DNA from: a virus
Reading direction: 5' to 3' (one strand)
Length of the DNA: 53,022 bases
IMG/VR virus record: IMGVR_UViG_3300044611_000205
Span: 1 to 53,022 of that record
Below are positions 26,178-35,202 of the stretch, in pieces. The notes under the pieces were generated by a model that was not told the DNA's origin, did no database searches, and was given only the letters and a program-made list of their open reading frames with translations. A program made the translations under genes and the position numbers. Each line of letters starts with the position of its first letter. Within the stretch, counting starts at the first letter, position 1.

Positions 26178-26828
26178 TTAGCGATATAGGTCAGCGGAAT
26201 TGAGGAAACGCCCGCCCCACATGCCTTTTCTTGTTTTTTGTGTTTCCTGTACGAACCCGCCAAGGTCGCCAGACTTACGGACAGCGGTTTCATCTTCTAA
26301 AGAATCTACTCGCTTTCCAAACTCTTCTATACTACTTTTAACTCCTGCAACTTCCTCTTTTGCAGTAGAAATACTTTTTTGTAATTCAATCATCTTTTCA
26401 TTAAGTGATTTTATTGTTACCACCAAGTCTCCAAGTGCTGCAGAAACTGTATTTTGAATCTCATCTATAGATTCTTGTACTGTATCTACGGCATTTGCTA
26501 AGTCAGCATCTGTGCTTTCTTTAGCAGGAGTGTCAGTGGCTTCTAAAGACTCGGCCTTTTCTACAGATTCTTCAACTTTTTTAGTTGTGGTTTTTTCTAC
26601 AGAATCTTCTTCAGTAGGTACTGCTTCTTCAACAGGTGCTGCTTCTTCAGCAGGTGCTGTTTCTTCAGTAGGTACTACTTCTTCAGTAGGTGCTGCTTCT
26701 TCAGCAGGTGCTGCTTCTTCAGCAGGTGCTACTTCTTCAGCAACGACTTCTACATCTTTAGAGTTCACAATGCTTTCTTCAGTTACAACTTCGTCAGACT
26801 TTGTAACTTGTACATTTTTCTTTGCCAT
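26178..26828 (-). CDS. Nested scaffold protein from an internal in-frame start
   Basis: In frame with the protease gene, an ATG at 26828 has a very strong Shine-Dalgarno (AAGGAGGGG) 6 bases upstream, followed by MAKKNVQVTKSDEVVTEES. The product of 216 residues would hold the acidic repeats and coiled coil only. Lambda makes its scaffold (Nu3) from an in-frame internal start in the protease gene C, so this layout is known for this function. The internal Shine-Dalgarno is unlikely by chance in this AT-rich DNA. Expression is inferred. Confidence 0.7.
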   Translation of the reverse strand: MAKKNVQVTKSDEVVTEESIVNSKDVEVVAEEVAPAEEAAPAEEAAPTEEVVPTEETAPAEEAAPVEEAVPTEEDSVEKTTTKKVEESVEKAESLEATDTPAKESTDADLANAVDTVQESIDEIQNTVSAALGDLVVTIKSLNEKMIELQKSISTAKEEVAGVKSSIEEFGKRVDSLEDETAVRKSGDLGGFVQETQKTRKGMWGGRFLNSADLYR

Positions 26829-27611
26829 TTTATTCCCCTCCTTGTCAGGATTTTTATTCTTGGTCAATTCTTCACCAAGTCTAATTTTCTGCGATTTAAT
26901 TAAAGTTTGTATCACAGAATTCTTATCTATGTCATTAGATTCTACAAATCCTATATTGTTCATAGATTTGTCACAAGATGGGCAACTAGATGCTTCTTCT
27001 TCAGACAATCTAATGATGGAATCTGATTCACACCAATATACATTTTCTAAATCTACCTTACTAATCATACCATCTATTTTGTTCTTTCCATTAGACGTCT
27101 TTTCTATAGAAATAATATTTGCAAATTGATTTGCTGGATTGTCTACAAGTGAGAGTTCGTGGAGGTCATAGTCCTTAATAACACGAATTGCTTTATCCAT
27201 CTCGTCATCATAGACCTGTTCAGAATCTTTAATGCTACCGCCAATAGAAAAGCCAGAAAGAGTGCCATCAAGAACCTTTTCCCAAGTATCTTGAGCACCT
27301 TTAGAAATATATGCATTTACGAATACCCCATTATAAAATTTGTCTTCTTCTGGATTGTAGTATTTTTCTGATTTAAAAGCAACCATTCTTCCGACTGCTA
27401 TAGGCATATGCATTTCTCTAATATTTCCCTTAAATCTTTCAAACGCTTTTACGCTAACATCAGTTGGAACAATGTCTGACTGCTTGTCAACATTGTCTAG
27501 GGTAGCAAACCCAGAAACCATTCTTTTTTCTTTGTCTACCTTATCAATAGGCATAGACAGCGTTAAACTATCTTTGTCTGAATGCCAAAAGGCTTTATAA
27601 AAATTAGTCAT
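26178..27611 (-). CDS. Prohead protease fused to scaffold-like region
   Basis: A 477-residue protein in the slot before the capsid gene. Residues 1 to about 165 are the prohead serine protease: catalytic histidine in REMHMP (H68), serine in LSGFSIGG (S122), and an acidic third site in LHELSLVDNP (near 152 to 157). Residues about 186 to 215 hold a small Cys cluster (WCESDS, SSCPSCDKS), like a zinc knuckle. Residues 262 to 477 are scaffold-like: charged, with Ala-Pro-Glu-Glu repeats near 300 to 340 and a coiled coil near 370 to 450. An internal strong start at 26828 would give the scaffold alone. Family S78 assignment is secure. Scaffold is inferred from layout. Confidence 0.88.
   Translation of the reverse strand: MTNFYKAFWHSDKDSLTLSMPIDKVDKEKRMVSGFATLDNVDKQSDIVPTDVSVKAFERFKGNIREMHMPIAVGRMVAFKSEKYYNPEEDKFYNGVFVNAYISKGAQDTWEKVLDGTLSGFSIGGSIKDSEQVYDDEMDKAIRVIKDYDLHELSLVDNPANQFANIISIEKTSNGKNKIDGMISKVDLENVYWCESDSIIRLSEEEASSCPSCDKSMNNIGFVESNDIDKNSVIQTLIKSQKIRLGEELTKNKNPDKEGNKMAKKNVQVTKSDEVVTEESIVNSKDVEVVAEEVAPAEEAAPAEEAAPTEEVVPTEETAPAEEAAPVEEAVPTEEDSVEKTTTKKVEESVEKAESLEATDTPAKESTDADLANAVDTVQESIDEIQNTVSAALGDLVVTIKSLNEKMIELQKSISTAKEEVAGVKSSIEEFGKRVDSLEDETAVRKSGDLGGFVQETQKTRKGMWGGRFLNSADLYR
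26625..26745 (-). repeat. 18-bp tandem repeats encoding AAPAEE-like hexapeptides
   Basis: About seven imperfect copies of a six-residue unit (A-A-P-A/T-E-E, variants V-V-P-T-E-E) in the scaffold-like part of the protease gene. They predict an extended, acidic, flexible linker. Confidence 0.85.
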
Positions 27612-27625
27612 GCTACCTCTATTAT

Positions 27626-27666
27626 AATAAGTGTTTATAGCACTTTATTTTATTATAACACTTATT
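27626..27666 (-). other. Inverted repeat between portal and protease genes
   Basis: The arms AATAAGTGTT (27626 to 27635) and AACACTTATT (27657 to 27666) are perfect 10-bp complements, with partial extension through TATA. The RNA would form a hairpin right after the portal stop. No T-run follows on the minus strand, so it is more likely an RNA-processing or stability hairpin than a terminator. Confidence 0.55.
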
Positions 27667-29220
27667 TTATTCTTGTGATCTACCTTCACCCTGCGGACCT
27701 CTTCCAGTAGTCGTAGAGGATGAGTCTGAAGCATTGGCAGTTCTTTCTTGATCCCTCATCCTATTTCCACCAGACTGGGCTATTTGCTCTGCCCTGGCTT
27801 GTGCTCCTAGAACTATTGGATCCATTCCACCTGGCCTTGCTGGATATCCTAATCTTTCTCGAACTTCGTTTGGAACCAATACCTGCATTCTTAAGTATCT
27901 TTCATCTATTTGACTTTGGGTCTGTTCGTCCGTTAAGGTTAACTCATTAAACTTAAAAACAAGGAGATCAGTTTTTTCTTTAATAATCTTGTTAATTGTT
28001 TTTTCTAAGTTTCTTTGTGCTGGTCTAGCAACTTGCTCTTTAAATGTTCTATCTGCAACAAGAGCGGAGGCTATTGATACTCCAGCACCTCCACCAACTT
28101 TTGAATAAGGTACTTGATGTGCCATCAAGACATCATCACGATTTGCTTTTCTATATCTATCAAAAGAACCATCTTGAATACCGTTCTCAATAGGCTCTAA
28201 TTTAAATTCTACCTTGTTGTCTGGTCCATCTCCAGGAAGTGGTATATATAGGGTTCTATGGTTTTGACCTTTAAGTCCCGATTGCATAAATCTAAAAAAC
28301 TTGTCTTCTGCATCAGGGCTTAATTTTGCACCCTTTATTAATGCTAAATATCTTGGGACTGCCTTATTTTCAAAATAGTCAACATTATACTTTGCTGCTA
28401 ATTCGTTTCCTACCATAGAAGTTGCTGAAGCAACTGTGTCTGGAACTCCATAGTATGAATTTTTTGGAGAATATTTCTTTATGTGAACTAGTTCATTAGG
28501 TCTTGAATCACTAGTAACAGGATTAACATTTGTACCTTGAAAATTTCTAAAGTAAACAACTTTTTGATTTACTATCTGTATATACCCGTCACGCATACGA
28601 CGAACACGAATTGTTGTTGCTGGAATATGACCAATGTACCCTATGTCTCCATTAATCTTTCTTCCTATTTCTAGATATCCATTACCAGTTGACTCTACGT
28701 CTGTATAAACCTTTTCTAAAACATGGGTAAATGTGTCTTCGTCATTTAGGCTTTCAAGCCATTCACTTAGTGCTGCCTTTGCTCTTTGAATTTTACGTTG
28801 AGCACGCATTAGTTGTTCATCAGACTCTGCTTCTTCTAATCTGGCAAGAGTTGAGTCTGTCATTTCAAATCCATATCCTAGTCCTACAATGTTTGAAACT
28901 TTTGCAGAAATTGCTGCGTGGTTAGAAAAAGAATTCTCGTAAAAATAAGCCAATTCATCTAGGTTGTACGGAGGAATAACTACATCAAAAAGTCCATATG
29001 CTGTAACCATGTCCATTTCTGGAAATAGTTGTTTTGATCTTGCGTCTTCAACTCCCTGAAATGCTTTATTTAAAGTTCTATTTACTTTTCTTTTAAAATT
29101 ATTTGTTAGTCCATAGTATGACTTAACTATTTCTGCACTAGTAATAAATGGATCATTGCCTTCTTTTTTTTCTACTCTGTCAAGATTGTCTATTCTTGCT
29201 CTTGATTCATTATCTTCCAT
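27667..29220 (-). CDS. Portal protein, HK97-like
   Basis: The DNA-entry ring of the head, 517 residues. Position before the protease and capsid genes, and length, fit. Sequence signs are FYENSFSNHAAISAKVSNIVGLGYGFEM near 91 to 118, TDVESTGNGYLEIGR (wing), NELVHIKKYSPKNSYYGVP (typical portal motif), and the long crown helix near 370 to 450. The C-terminus (NRMRDQERTANASDSSSTT, then QGEGRSQE) is polar and probably flexible. The ATG overlaps the previous gene by 11 bases. An adjacent terminase gene is not found. Confidence 0.93.
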   Translation of the reverse strand: MEDNESRARIDNLDRVEKKEGNDPFITSAEIVKSYYGLTNNFKRKVNRTLNKAFQGVEDARSKQLFPEMDMVTAYGLFDVVIPPYNLDELAYFYENSFSNHAAISAKVSNIVGLGYGFEMTDSTLARLEEAESDEQLMRAQRKIQRAKAALSEWLESLNDEDTFTHVLEKVYTDVESTGNGYLEIGRKINGDIGYIGHIPATTIRVRRMRDGYIQIVNQKVVYFRNFQGTNVNPVTSDSRPNELVHIKKYSPKNSYYGVPDTVASATSMVGNELAAKYNVDYFENKAVPRYLALIKGAKLSPDAEDKFFRFMQSGLKGQNHRTLYIPLPGDGPDNKVEFKLEPIENGIQDGSFDRYRKANRDDVLMAHQVPYSKVGGGAGVSIASALVADRTFKEQVARPAQRNLEKTINKIIKEKTDLLVFKFNELTLTDEQTQSQIDERYLRMQVLVPNEVRERLGYPARPGGMDPIVLGAQARAEQIAQSGGNRMRDQERTANASDSSSTTTGRGPQGEGRSQE

Positions 29221-29581
29221 TTTTATTCATACCCTTTTCTGCTAGCATCCAAGCACCGATATCTGTTTCACTTGGAATAAGTCCGTTTTTCATTCTATCA
29301 ATTTGGTTTTGATGCTCTTCGTCAGATACTCTATTTACACCAGCCATAAAATAAACCTTTCCTACTGGTGCATTATAGTGTTCTGCGGCTTGTCTTATTT
29401 TTGACATTTTTTCTAAATCGTATGGTCTTCCAGGGATATTCATAATATTTCCGTTACCATCACCAAATGGCTTACTATCATAGTCACAAAGCCAAACATA
29501 TACTCCCCAGTCTGACTGTTTTTCTATGACTGTTAGTTTAGGCTTACCATTATTCTTTAATTTTTTTTGATTCATGCACAC
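29210..29581 (-). CDS. Small conserved protein of unknown function before portal
   Basis: A 123-residue protein. I do not recognise the family. It has a basic N-terminus (KKLKNNGKPK), an aromatic patch (WGVYVWLCDYDSKPFGDGNG), then a helical region. The start could be GTG at 29581 or ATG at 29575. The ATG is preferred because a -10 box 7 bases upstream would make it the first codon of a leaderless mRNA. Being first in the head operon, it might act in DNA packaging or portal assembly, but nothing in the sequence shows that. Confidence 0.55.
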   Translation of the reverse strand: MCMNQKKLKNNGKPKLTVIEKQSDWGVYVWLCDYDSKPFGDGNGNIMNIPGRPYDLEKMSKIRQAAEHYNAPVGKVYFMAGVNRVSDEEHQNQIDRMKNGLIPSETDIGAWMLAEKGMNKNGR

Positions 29582-29582
29582 A

Positions 29583-29611
29583 AGTATACCATATTAAACT
29601 GGTTTAGCAAA
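29583..29611 (-). promoter_or_regulatory. Promoter of the head operon
   Basis: TTTGCT at 29606 to 29611 and TATACT at 29583 to 29588 are separated by 17 bases on the minus strand. Transcription would begin at about 29576, next to the ATG at 29575, with no Shine-Dalgarno. It reads into portal and probably the whole head block. Confidence 0.5.
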
Positions 29612-32600
29612 ACTTGTGTCCCATATTACGTCAGAAATGACATCTACGCCTTCATATGAAATTATAATTGATGAAGGATCGTTAATTGTTATGCTAGAAG
29701 TTCCTAAATAAGAAGATGTTAGCCTTTTTCCATCTAAATTAGAAACAATAGGACTCCTTACGGAGGTTGGAGAGTATACTCCTTCCCACTCAAATGGTGT
29801 CCAATCTACCCATTCGTGATCAAGGGTAACTATTTCTCCATCAACAATGGCCTGATAATTTCTTACTTCTTGCCATAGCCTTGCTTGTATATCCTGGCTA
29901 AACAAGAATGAAGTTTTTTGAAAAGTTGCAAAATTGTTATATAAAAATCCTTCATAAAATTCTAATTGTCCTACTGCTGAAGTAAACTCAATTTCTTCTC
30001 CAAATGCTACAACTATTGAAGTCCATTTCATTGGGGTTATTATTGGATACTTTATTCTTTCTCCGTTTTGATAAAATACTATTGGATCATTTACAACGTT
30101 GACCAAATCAGTTGCTAATCCAGTGATTCCATCAAATGACTTTATTACTCCCCTTTTTCCACCATCTATAGGTTCTAAATAAAAATCATATATCTTGCTT
30201 TCACTTATAAATCTTCCTATTTTTTTAGTTTCTAATATCAAAGAGTCTTTATTGTACATACCCCAGAATTGAAAACCTGCTGCCGTGTATGAGTTTGATC
30301 TATTTGAATTGAATAATATTGAGAACCCTCTTTCAAGTTCTGTATCGTATGGAAGAAGTGATACTCCAGAATCTCCTGTTAAATATAGGTATGGAGTAGA
30401 CTCTTTATATATTCTAAAAGGATTTTTATCTTTATATAAATATACATTGTCATATTTTGATATAGGATATATAGATTCCCCAGAACTTGTATTTATAAAA
30501 AATAATTCTTTTTCGTCTTTACATACTGAAGCAATAGACATTTTTTTTAATGAAACTGATCTATCGTTTACCCTTTCGGATTTTATTTCTATGTGTATTG
30601 TAATATAATAATCTTCAAAATTAACAAGTTCTTTTGGTGGAAATATTATAGTTCCGTCTGTTACTTCAAACTTTGTTTCGATAACGTCTTCGGTATTATC
30701 AAAATCTAAAACCCTAGTATTGCTAAGAAATTCTGTATTAGAGTATTGAGAATATGGAACCTTTCCTACAGAAAATTTATCTTGAAGAGTTATGTATGTT
30801 TGTATATTTTCATTAATAAAATATTGAGCACTTGATGATGGGTTTGTTAAAACTGAAGAAGGGTATTCTATATTAAATTGAATCATATCTAAATCATAGT
30901 ATTTAGTACCATATTCTGTAGTTATTAGTTTTCCAAAATATGATAGTGGTATAGAGTCTTCCCAATATCCTGAGGAGCATATGTCCAATACAAAAGATGA
31001 GTCATCTTTTAAGGCTTTAAACGTATAACTTCCAACTATATCAAAATCTTCTTCTGTAGTAATTGAGTTGATAAACCCATCTTGAGATAATTTTGATTCT
31101 ATATTTTTAATAGTATAAAAAGTATTTTCAAAAGTTAGATAATAAAATTTTCCTAAAAATTGATTATTTTCTGTATTCAAAAGACTTATTGATAGATTCT
31201 GTGTATTAGAAAAAAAGTTTTTAACTATATCTTGCTTATACTTTACTACTCTATCAATGTTAAAACCTACAAAAAATGGATCATTTAAATTATAAGAATC
31301 TTCATGCAAAACCTCTCCATTGTAAATATACTTTATACCCTCTGAATCTATTGTTATGTCAAAATAACTATTGTTTGTTGAGTTATAGATATGAACTAAC
31401 ATCTGTGGTGACTCTGGCAACTCCTCACACTCAAATAGTCCATATATAGAAGATACCTTGTCAGATATTAATCCTATTTTTTCAAATTCTATAGATATTG
31501 AAACATCTGAATATCCTTCGTTTGGTCTAACTTTAAAAAATGCTGGAGAACCAGATTCTTGTATAAAAAAGTTATCAACAAAAATATTTGCATCTCTGGG
31601 TGCCTGAGTTCCTTGCCAAGTATAGTTTAGCCACTCTAACCAAGTCCTTAATTGAAATTCAGACCAGTCTCTAATATCAACTGAAGCAATAAAACTTTCT
31701 GCTTCTCCAGTTAGTTTTAACTCAGGTTTAATAAATTGTTTAAAACCTAAGAATTTTGAATTGGCATTAAGATTGTTAAAACTTCCAGCATTCCAAGGAT
31801 TCATATCTGGATAGTTTATTGTTGCAGAATAGTTTGCAAAGGGAAAATCTATAGCCATTGACTTTCCTCCAAAATTTTCTGATACTGAGTTTGATGGCAA
31901 AACTCCTTGAGCGTAAATAAATCTTTTCTTGGCTATTTGTTCAGAAACTGAATAAGGATAGATTGCAACACAATCTATTTCATAAGGACTAAGGTTTTCG
32001 TCACCATAAAATCCTATCCAATCCAAAGTAAAAGAAGGAAGTTCTATATTGTCTACATCTATATCTATACTTATTACGGGATCTCCATTTATAAGTAAAG
32101 ATATAACTCTTTGTGTATACCTTATGTCTATTAACATTGGTCTATACCATTTTCCTATAAAGTAAGACTTATTGTATTGTCCAACCTTTAAGGTTAAAAA
32201 TTCTTTATCTATGTATAAACCGTCTTTTGAAGATATTGGACCCATTATTCTTTTTTGTGTTAATTTTATAGGGTTTATTCTAATCCAAAATTCAAATGTT
32301 TGCTCTAAATATTTTCCTGACTCATTTAAAAATCCTTTTCCAGGCAATGCAATAGATGGAAGATTATCAGTTATCGGAGCATGTATTTCTGTAATATTAT
32401 CTGATCCATACAACATAGACATTCCGCTATTTGTAGCAAGTAATTTGTTTTGATCAATAAAAACATATCCGATATCAGAATCATCAAATCCGTATGGGTC
32501 TAACTGCAAAACCTTGTACCCTGAATCTGGAATGTAAAATTGAAAAAATTCTCCAGACAATTCTTGAGGTATAGATCCTTGTGAATAATTTAAATGTTGT

Positions 32601-33163
32601 TCTGACCATTGTCCTACAGCAATAGAGTTAATCATAACATCATAGTCTAAAGAGGATCCACCACTTATATAATTTATTTTAATAAATGGCATAATACTTA
32701 CTTCTTCATTTGGAATTGTAGATGTATATTGTATTTTTTGCCAAGGACCATTTCCTAAAGAATTTGTTATTATGCTATCTTTGTTTCCATTAGAGTATAA
32801 AAATCCAATTTCATACCCGTTTATAAGAGAACCATATTCCCAAACATAAGCAGAAATACTTATACTGTCTTTAGTTGTATCCAATTCTGAGTACTGTATG
32901 GAGGCCGAATGAATTTGTGAATAAGAAATGCTTCCAGACTGACTTCCTCTAATAACTGCACTTGGGCTCGTTTTAACTGGAAGATTTAGTGGAGTAAAAT
33001 ATTCGTTTAAAAATTCTGCTGAGTCATTTTCTATAATCCAATTTTGTGGATCAAGTTGACTTAAAGATAATAGGGATTTAAAATAGATAGGATCGTCTAG
33101 ACTCCATAATGCTAGTGGATGTTCTGCAAATACTCTTGAAGCATATAAATTAGATGTAGCCAT
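29594..33163 (-). CDS. Giant LamG-like structural protein
   Basis: A 1189-residue protein rich in Ser, Ile, Tyr and Asn, with no signal peptide. Residues about 275 to 410 look like a concanavalin/LamG jelly roll (LEQTFEFWIRINPIKLTQKR, then VISLLINGDPVISIDID). A second similar region seems to lie near 580 to 700. The beginning (VFAEHPLALWSLDDP) is a typical opening of phage proteins that carry such domains. It is probably a virion surface or fibre protein that binds a host glycan. It lies outside the tail-tip cluster, between ribonucleotide reductase and portal. A Shine-Dalgarno GAGG precedes the ATG. Confidence 0.65.
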   Translation of the reverse strand: MATSNLYASRVFAEHPLALWSLDDPIYFKSLLSLSQLDPQNWIIENDSAEFLNEYFTPLNLPVKTSPSAVIRGSQSGSISYSQIHSASIQYSELDTTKDSISISAYVWEYGSLINGYEIGFLYSNGNKDSIITNSLGNGPWQKIQYTSTIPNEEVSIMPFIKINYISGGSSLDYDVMINSIAVGQWSEQHLNYSQGSIPQELSGEFFQFYIPDSGYKVLQLDPYGFDDSDIGYVFIDQNKLLATNSGMSMLYGSDNITEIHAPITDNLPSIALPGKGFLNESGKYLEQTFEFWIRINPIKLTQKRIMGPISSKDGLYIDKEFLTLKVGQYNKSYFIGKWYRPMLIDIRYTQRVISLLINGDPVISIDIDVDNIELPSFTLDWIGFYGDENLSPYEIDCVAIYPYSVSEQIAKKRFIYAQGVLPSNSVSENFGGKSMAIDFPFANYSATINYPDMNPWNAGSFNNLNANSKFLGFKQFIKPELKLTGEAESFIASVDIRDWSEFQLRTWLEWLNYTWQGTQAPRDANIFVDNFFIQESGSPAFFKVRPNEGYSDVSISIEFEKIGLISDKVSSIYGLFECEELPESPQMLVHIYNSTNNSYFDITIDSEGIKYIYNGEVLHEDSYNLNDPFFVGFNIDRVVKYKQDIVKNFFSNTQNLSISLLNTENNQFLGKFYYLTFENTFYTIKNIESKLSQDGFINSITTEEDFDIVGSYTFKALKDDSSFVLDICSSGYWEDSIPLSYFGKLITTEYGTKYYDLDMIQFNIEYPSSVLTNPSSSAQYFINENIQTYITLQDKFSVGKVPYSQYSNTEFLSNTRVLDFDNTEDVIETKFEVTDGTIIFPPKELVNFEDYYITIHIEIKSERVNDRSVSLKKMSIASVCKDEKELFFINTSSGESIYPISKYDNVYLYKDKNPFRIYKESTPYLYLTGDSGVSLLPYDTELERGFSILFNSNRSNSYTAAGFQFWGMYNKDSLILETKKIGRFISESKIYDFYLEPIDGGKRGVIKSFDGITGLATDLVNVVNDPIVFYQNGERIKYPIITPMKWTSIVVAFGEEIEFTSAVGQLEFYEGFLYNNFATFQKTSFLFSQDIQARLWQEVRNYQAIVDGEIVTLDHEWVDWTPFEWEGVYSPTSVRSPIVSNLDGKRLTSSYLGTSSITINDPSSIIISYEGVDVISDVIWDTSFAKPV

Positions 33164-33188
33164 TAGACCTCTACTCTATTTTATCATG

Positions 33189-35132
33189 CTAAGACTTTAC
33201 AATGTCAACTATTTCGCATTCTCCTGCAACACACGATAATTCTTGAGTTCCAGTAGTCCCATCTTCTTTTTCGTAAACCGATAGCATTTCCCACTGAATA
33301 TTAGAAGGAGACTTTTTAACCCAATCTTCATATTCTTCTTTAGAAATTTCTTGATATGGGGCTTGCTTGTAGGTGTGTTCACTTGCTGGTAAAAACGATA
33401 CCCCACCAATTGAGTCAAAGTTATCAAATACCCATGCACCTACTCTTAGCCATTCATCTTCGTGAACATTGATTGTAACGCTAGGGTTGTGCTCTGTCCA
33501 ATAGGTTCTATATGTTTTCCACATTTCTAGATGATCTATGGCTGTTAAGTCTTTTGTTATTGTTGCATTTTTTGGAGCCTTTTGAGGAAAATAAAATACT
33601 GTAGTTTCATCAGGCTTCATAACATCTGGCTCATTTGGAATTCCAGAATCTTTTAAGAATTGTGTTAATGGATCATTATTTGAACCACGAACACTTCTAA
33701 TGTAATACTCTGAATACCACGGATGAATTCCGCTAGACACCCCGACCAGTTGACTTACAGTGCCAGAAGGCTTAACACAAGTAATTGATACAGAAGGGTT
33801 GATGTTTAATTTCTTTGCTTCATCATTATTAACCTTAACTGATTCTAATCTCATGTCAGTCAACAACTGCTCTAATGCTTTTCCTGCTGTTGAAGTTATT
33901 TTATTGCCATATATTCCAGTTAAAGAAACTCCCAGCAATCTTTCTTCTTCGCAATTATCTTTCCATGCTTTACGAAGATATTTAAAATTAGTTAATGTTG
34001 ATTGCCAAGTTCCAAGAATTGTAGCAAGTCTAACTTTTTCTAGTAAATCTTCCTTAGTATCTTCTGCTGATATAACTACCTCTGTTAAGTTACAAAACTC
34101 ATTTGCACGAAGAATAATTTCTCCACATGGATTTGTTCCAGCAATTTGAGTTATGTCTCTACGTCCAAATGACTCTACGTGTTTACGTACTGAGTCCATG
34201 TTGTAGATACCTCTTTCTCCTGACTTTGATTCATAAAGATTTCTCCACTCACGTAAGAACTGTGCAGTATTTGGCTTTGAGTTGTAAACAGCAGAATTGT
34301 TTGCCAAAGATCTTTGTGTTTGTGTTTCCCACCAAGATCCACTTTTTGCTTTTGCCATTTCAAAATCATCAAGGTTTGAAAGACTAATTAAAGCACTTCT
34401 TCGTACTCCACCAACTACGACAACTTCTCCAACCTTACACATTAAGTCGTGTGCTTCAATTGGTTTTAGTCTACGTCCAGCAGCATTTTTAAATGTATCT
34501 GTTGTAAATGTAAACAATGCACTAAGAGGTCCTGGACCAGAAGCACGCCCACCAAAAGTTTTTAATCTTGCTCCAGATGGTCTAACTTTGGACATGTCCC
34601 ATTTTGGAATTTGTCCTTGAGATAAAAGTGCTATTAATTCTTTAAATGCTTTTGCCCATCCAAGTTTAGAGTCTTCTACAACTATTGTTGTCTCGGTTTG
34701 ATTAAAAGATTCTGAGATTGTAGGAAGTTCGTCTACGTATTTTGACTCTACTGAAAATCCCACTCCTGTTCCATTCATTAAAACATACATTGCTTCATCA
34801 AATGCACGTAGGCTATCTACGGCGATAAATGAGCAGTTATAGGCTGCAATATGATCACGTTCTAATGCTGGTCCAGCAGTCATCAATGCTCTCATTGAAG
34901 GCATGATTCTGTGGTTTAAAATAGCGTCTTTGACTTCATCAAAAATTTTAGCATTTGGGCTATATCCATAATTTAATACTAGGTGATCTTTCATAAAATT
35001 GATATATCGACTAACTGTTTCTACCCAAGTTTCTCTTCTATTCTTTTCTTCTATCCACCTTGCATACCTTGAAATATGTATAAAATTTTTATAAGAATCT
35101 GCTATAGACCCATTTTCATTAATAAATGACAT
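33189..35132 (-). CDS. nrdJ: Adenosylcobalamin-dependent ribonucleoside-triphosphate reductase (class II)
   Basis: Makes deoxyribonucleotides using a B12-derived thiyl radical. Key residues: C100 (YNCSF) and C347 as the redox pair, C336 in NPCGE (334 to 338) as the radical cysteine with its glutamate, and the C-terminal relay C634-x4-C639. This matches the monomeric Lactobacillus-type enzyme (about 740 residues). At 647 it is somewhat shorter, so an allosteric insertion may be missing. No oxygen or separate activating enzyme is needed, but the host must supply cobalamin. The enzyme works upstream of the replication block. It has its own near-consensus promoter and the Shine-Dalgarno AGGAG. 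Confidence 0.92.
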   Translation of the reverse strand: MSFINENGSIADSYKNFIHISRYARWIEEKNRRETWVETVSRYINFMKDHLVLNYGYSPNAKIFDEVKDAILNHRIMPSMRALMTAGPALERDHIAAYNCSFIAVDSLRAFDEAMYVLMNGTGVGFSVESKYVDELPTISESFNQTETTIVVEDSKLGWAKAFKELIALLSQGQIPKWDMSKVRPSGARLKTFGGRASGPGPLSALFTFTTDTFKNAAGRRLKPIEAHDLMCKVGEVVVVGGVRRSALISLSNLDDFEMAKAKSGSWWETQTQRSLANNSAVYNSKPNTAQFLREWRNLYESKSGERGIYNMDSVRKHVESFGRRDITQIAGTNPCGEIILRANEFCNLTEVVISAEDTKEDLLEKVRLATILGTWQSTLTNFKYLRKAWKDNCEEERLLGVSLTGIYGNKITSTAGKALEQLLTDMRLESVKVNNDEAKKLNINPSVSITCVKPSGTVSQLVGVSSGIHPWYSEYYIRSVRGSNNDPLTQFLKDSGIPNEPDVMKPDETTVFYFPQKAPKNATITKDLTAIDHLEMWKTYRTYWTEHNPSVTINVHEDEWLRVGAWVFDNFDSIGGVSFLPASEHTYKQAPYQEISKEEYEDWVKKSPSNIQWEMLSVYEKEDGTTGTQELSCVAGECEIVDIVKS

Positions 35133-35173
35133 TAAATTACAACTCCTGATTTTTTTATTTGTGAGATAATAGT

Positions 35174-35202
35174 ATTGTACACTACTTTACAAGAGGGGTC
35201 AA
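35174..35202 (-). promoter_or_regulatory. Sigma-70-type promoter of the reductase gene
   Basis: TTGACC (35197 to 35202) and TACAAT (35174 to 35179) with a 17-base spacer on the minus strand. Only two of twelve positions differ from consensus. The -35 overlaps the Shine-Dalgarno of the divergent small gene, so the two genes share one short control region. Confidence 0.75.

Noticed and set aside
26512-27129. A 205-codon plus-strand open frame
   Set aside because: It is the complement of the Ala-Pro-Glu-Glu repeat and Cys linker of the protease gene. Its product is only low-complexity Ser/Val/Ala and has no ribosome site.
33209-33439. A separate 76-residue minus-strand gene inside the reductase
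   Set aside because: It is an out-of-frame shadow of the reductase C-terminus, which keeps the essential CxxxxC relay.
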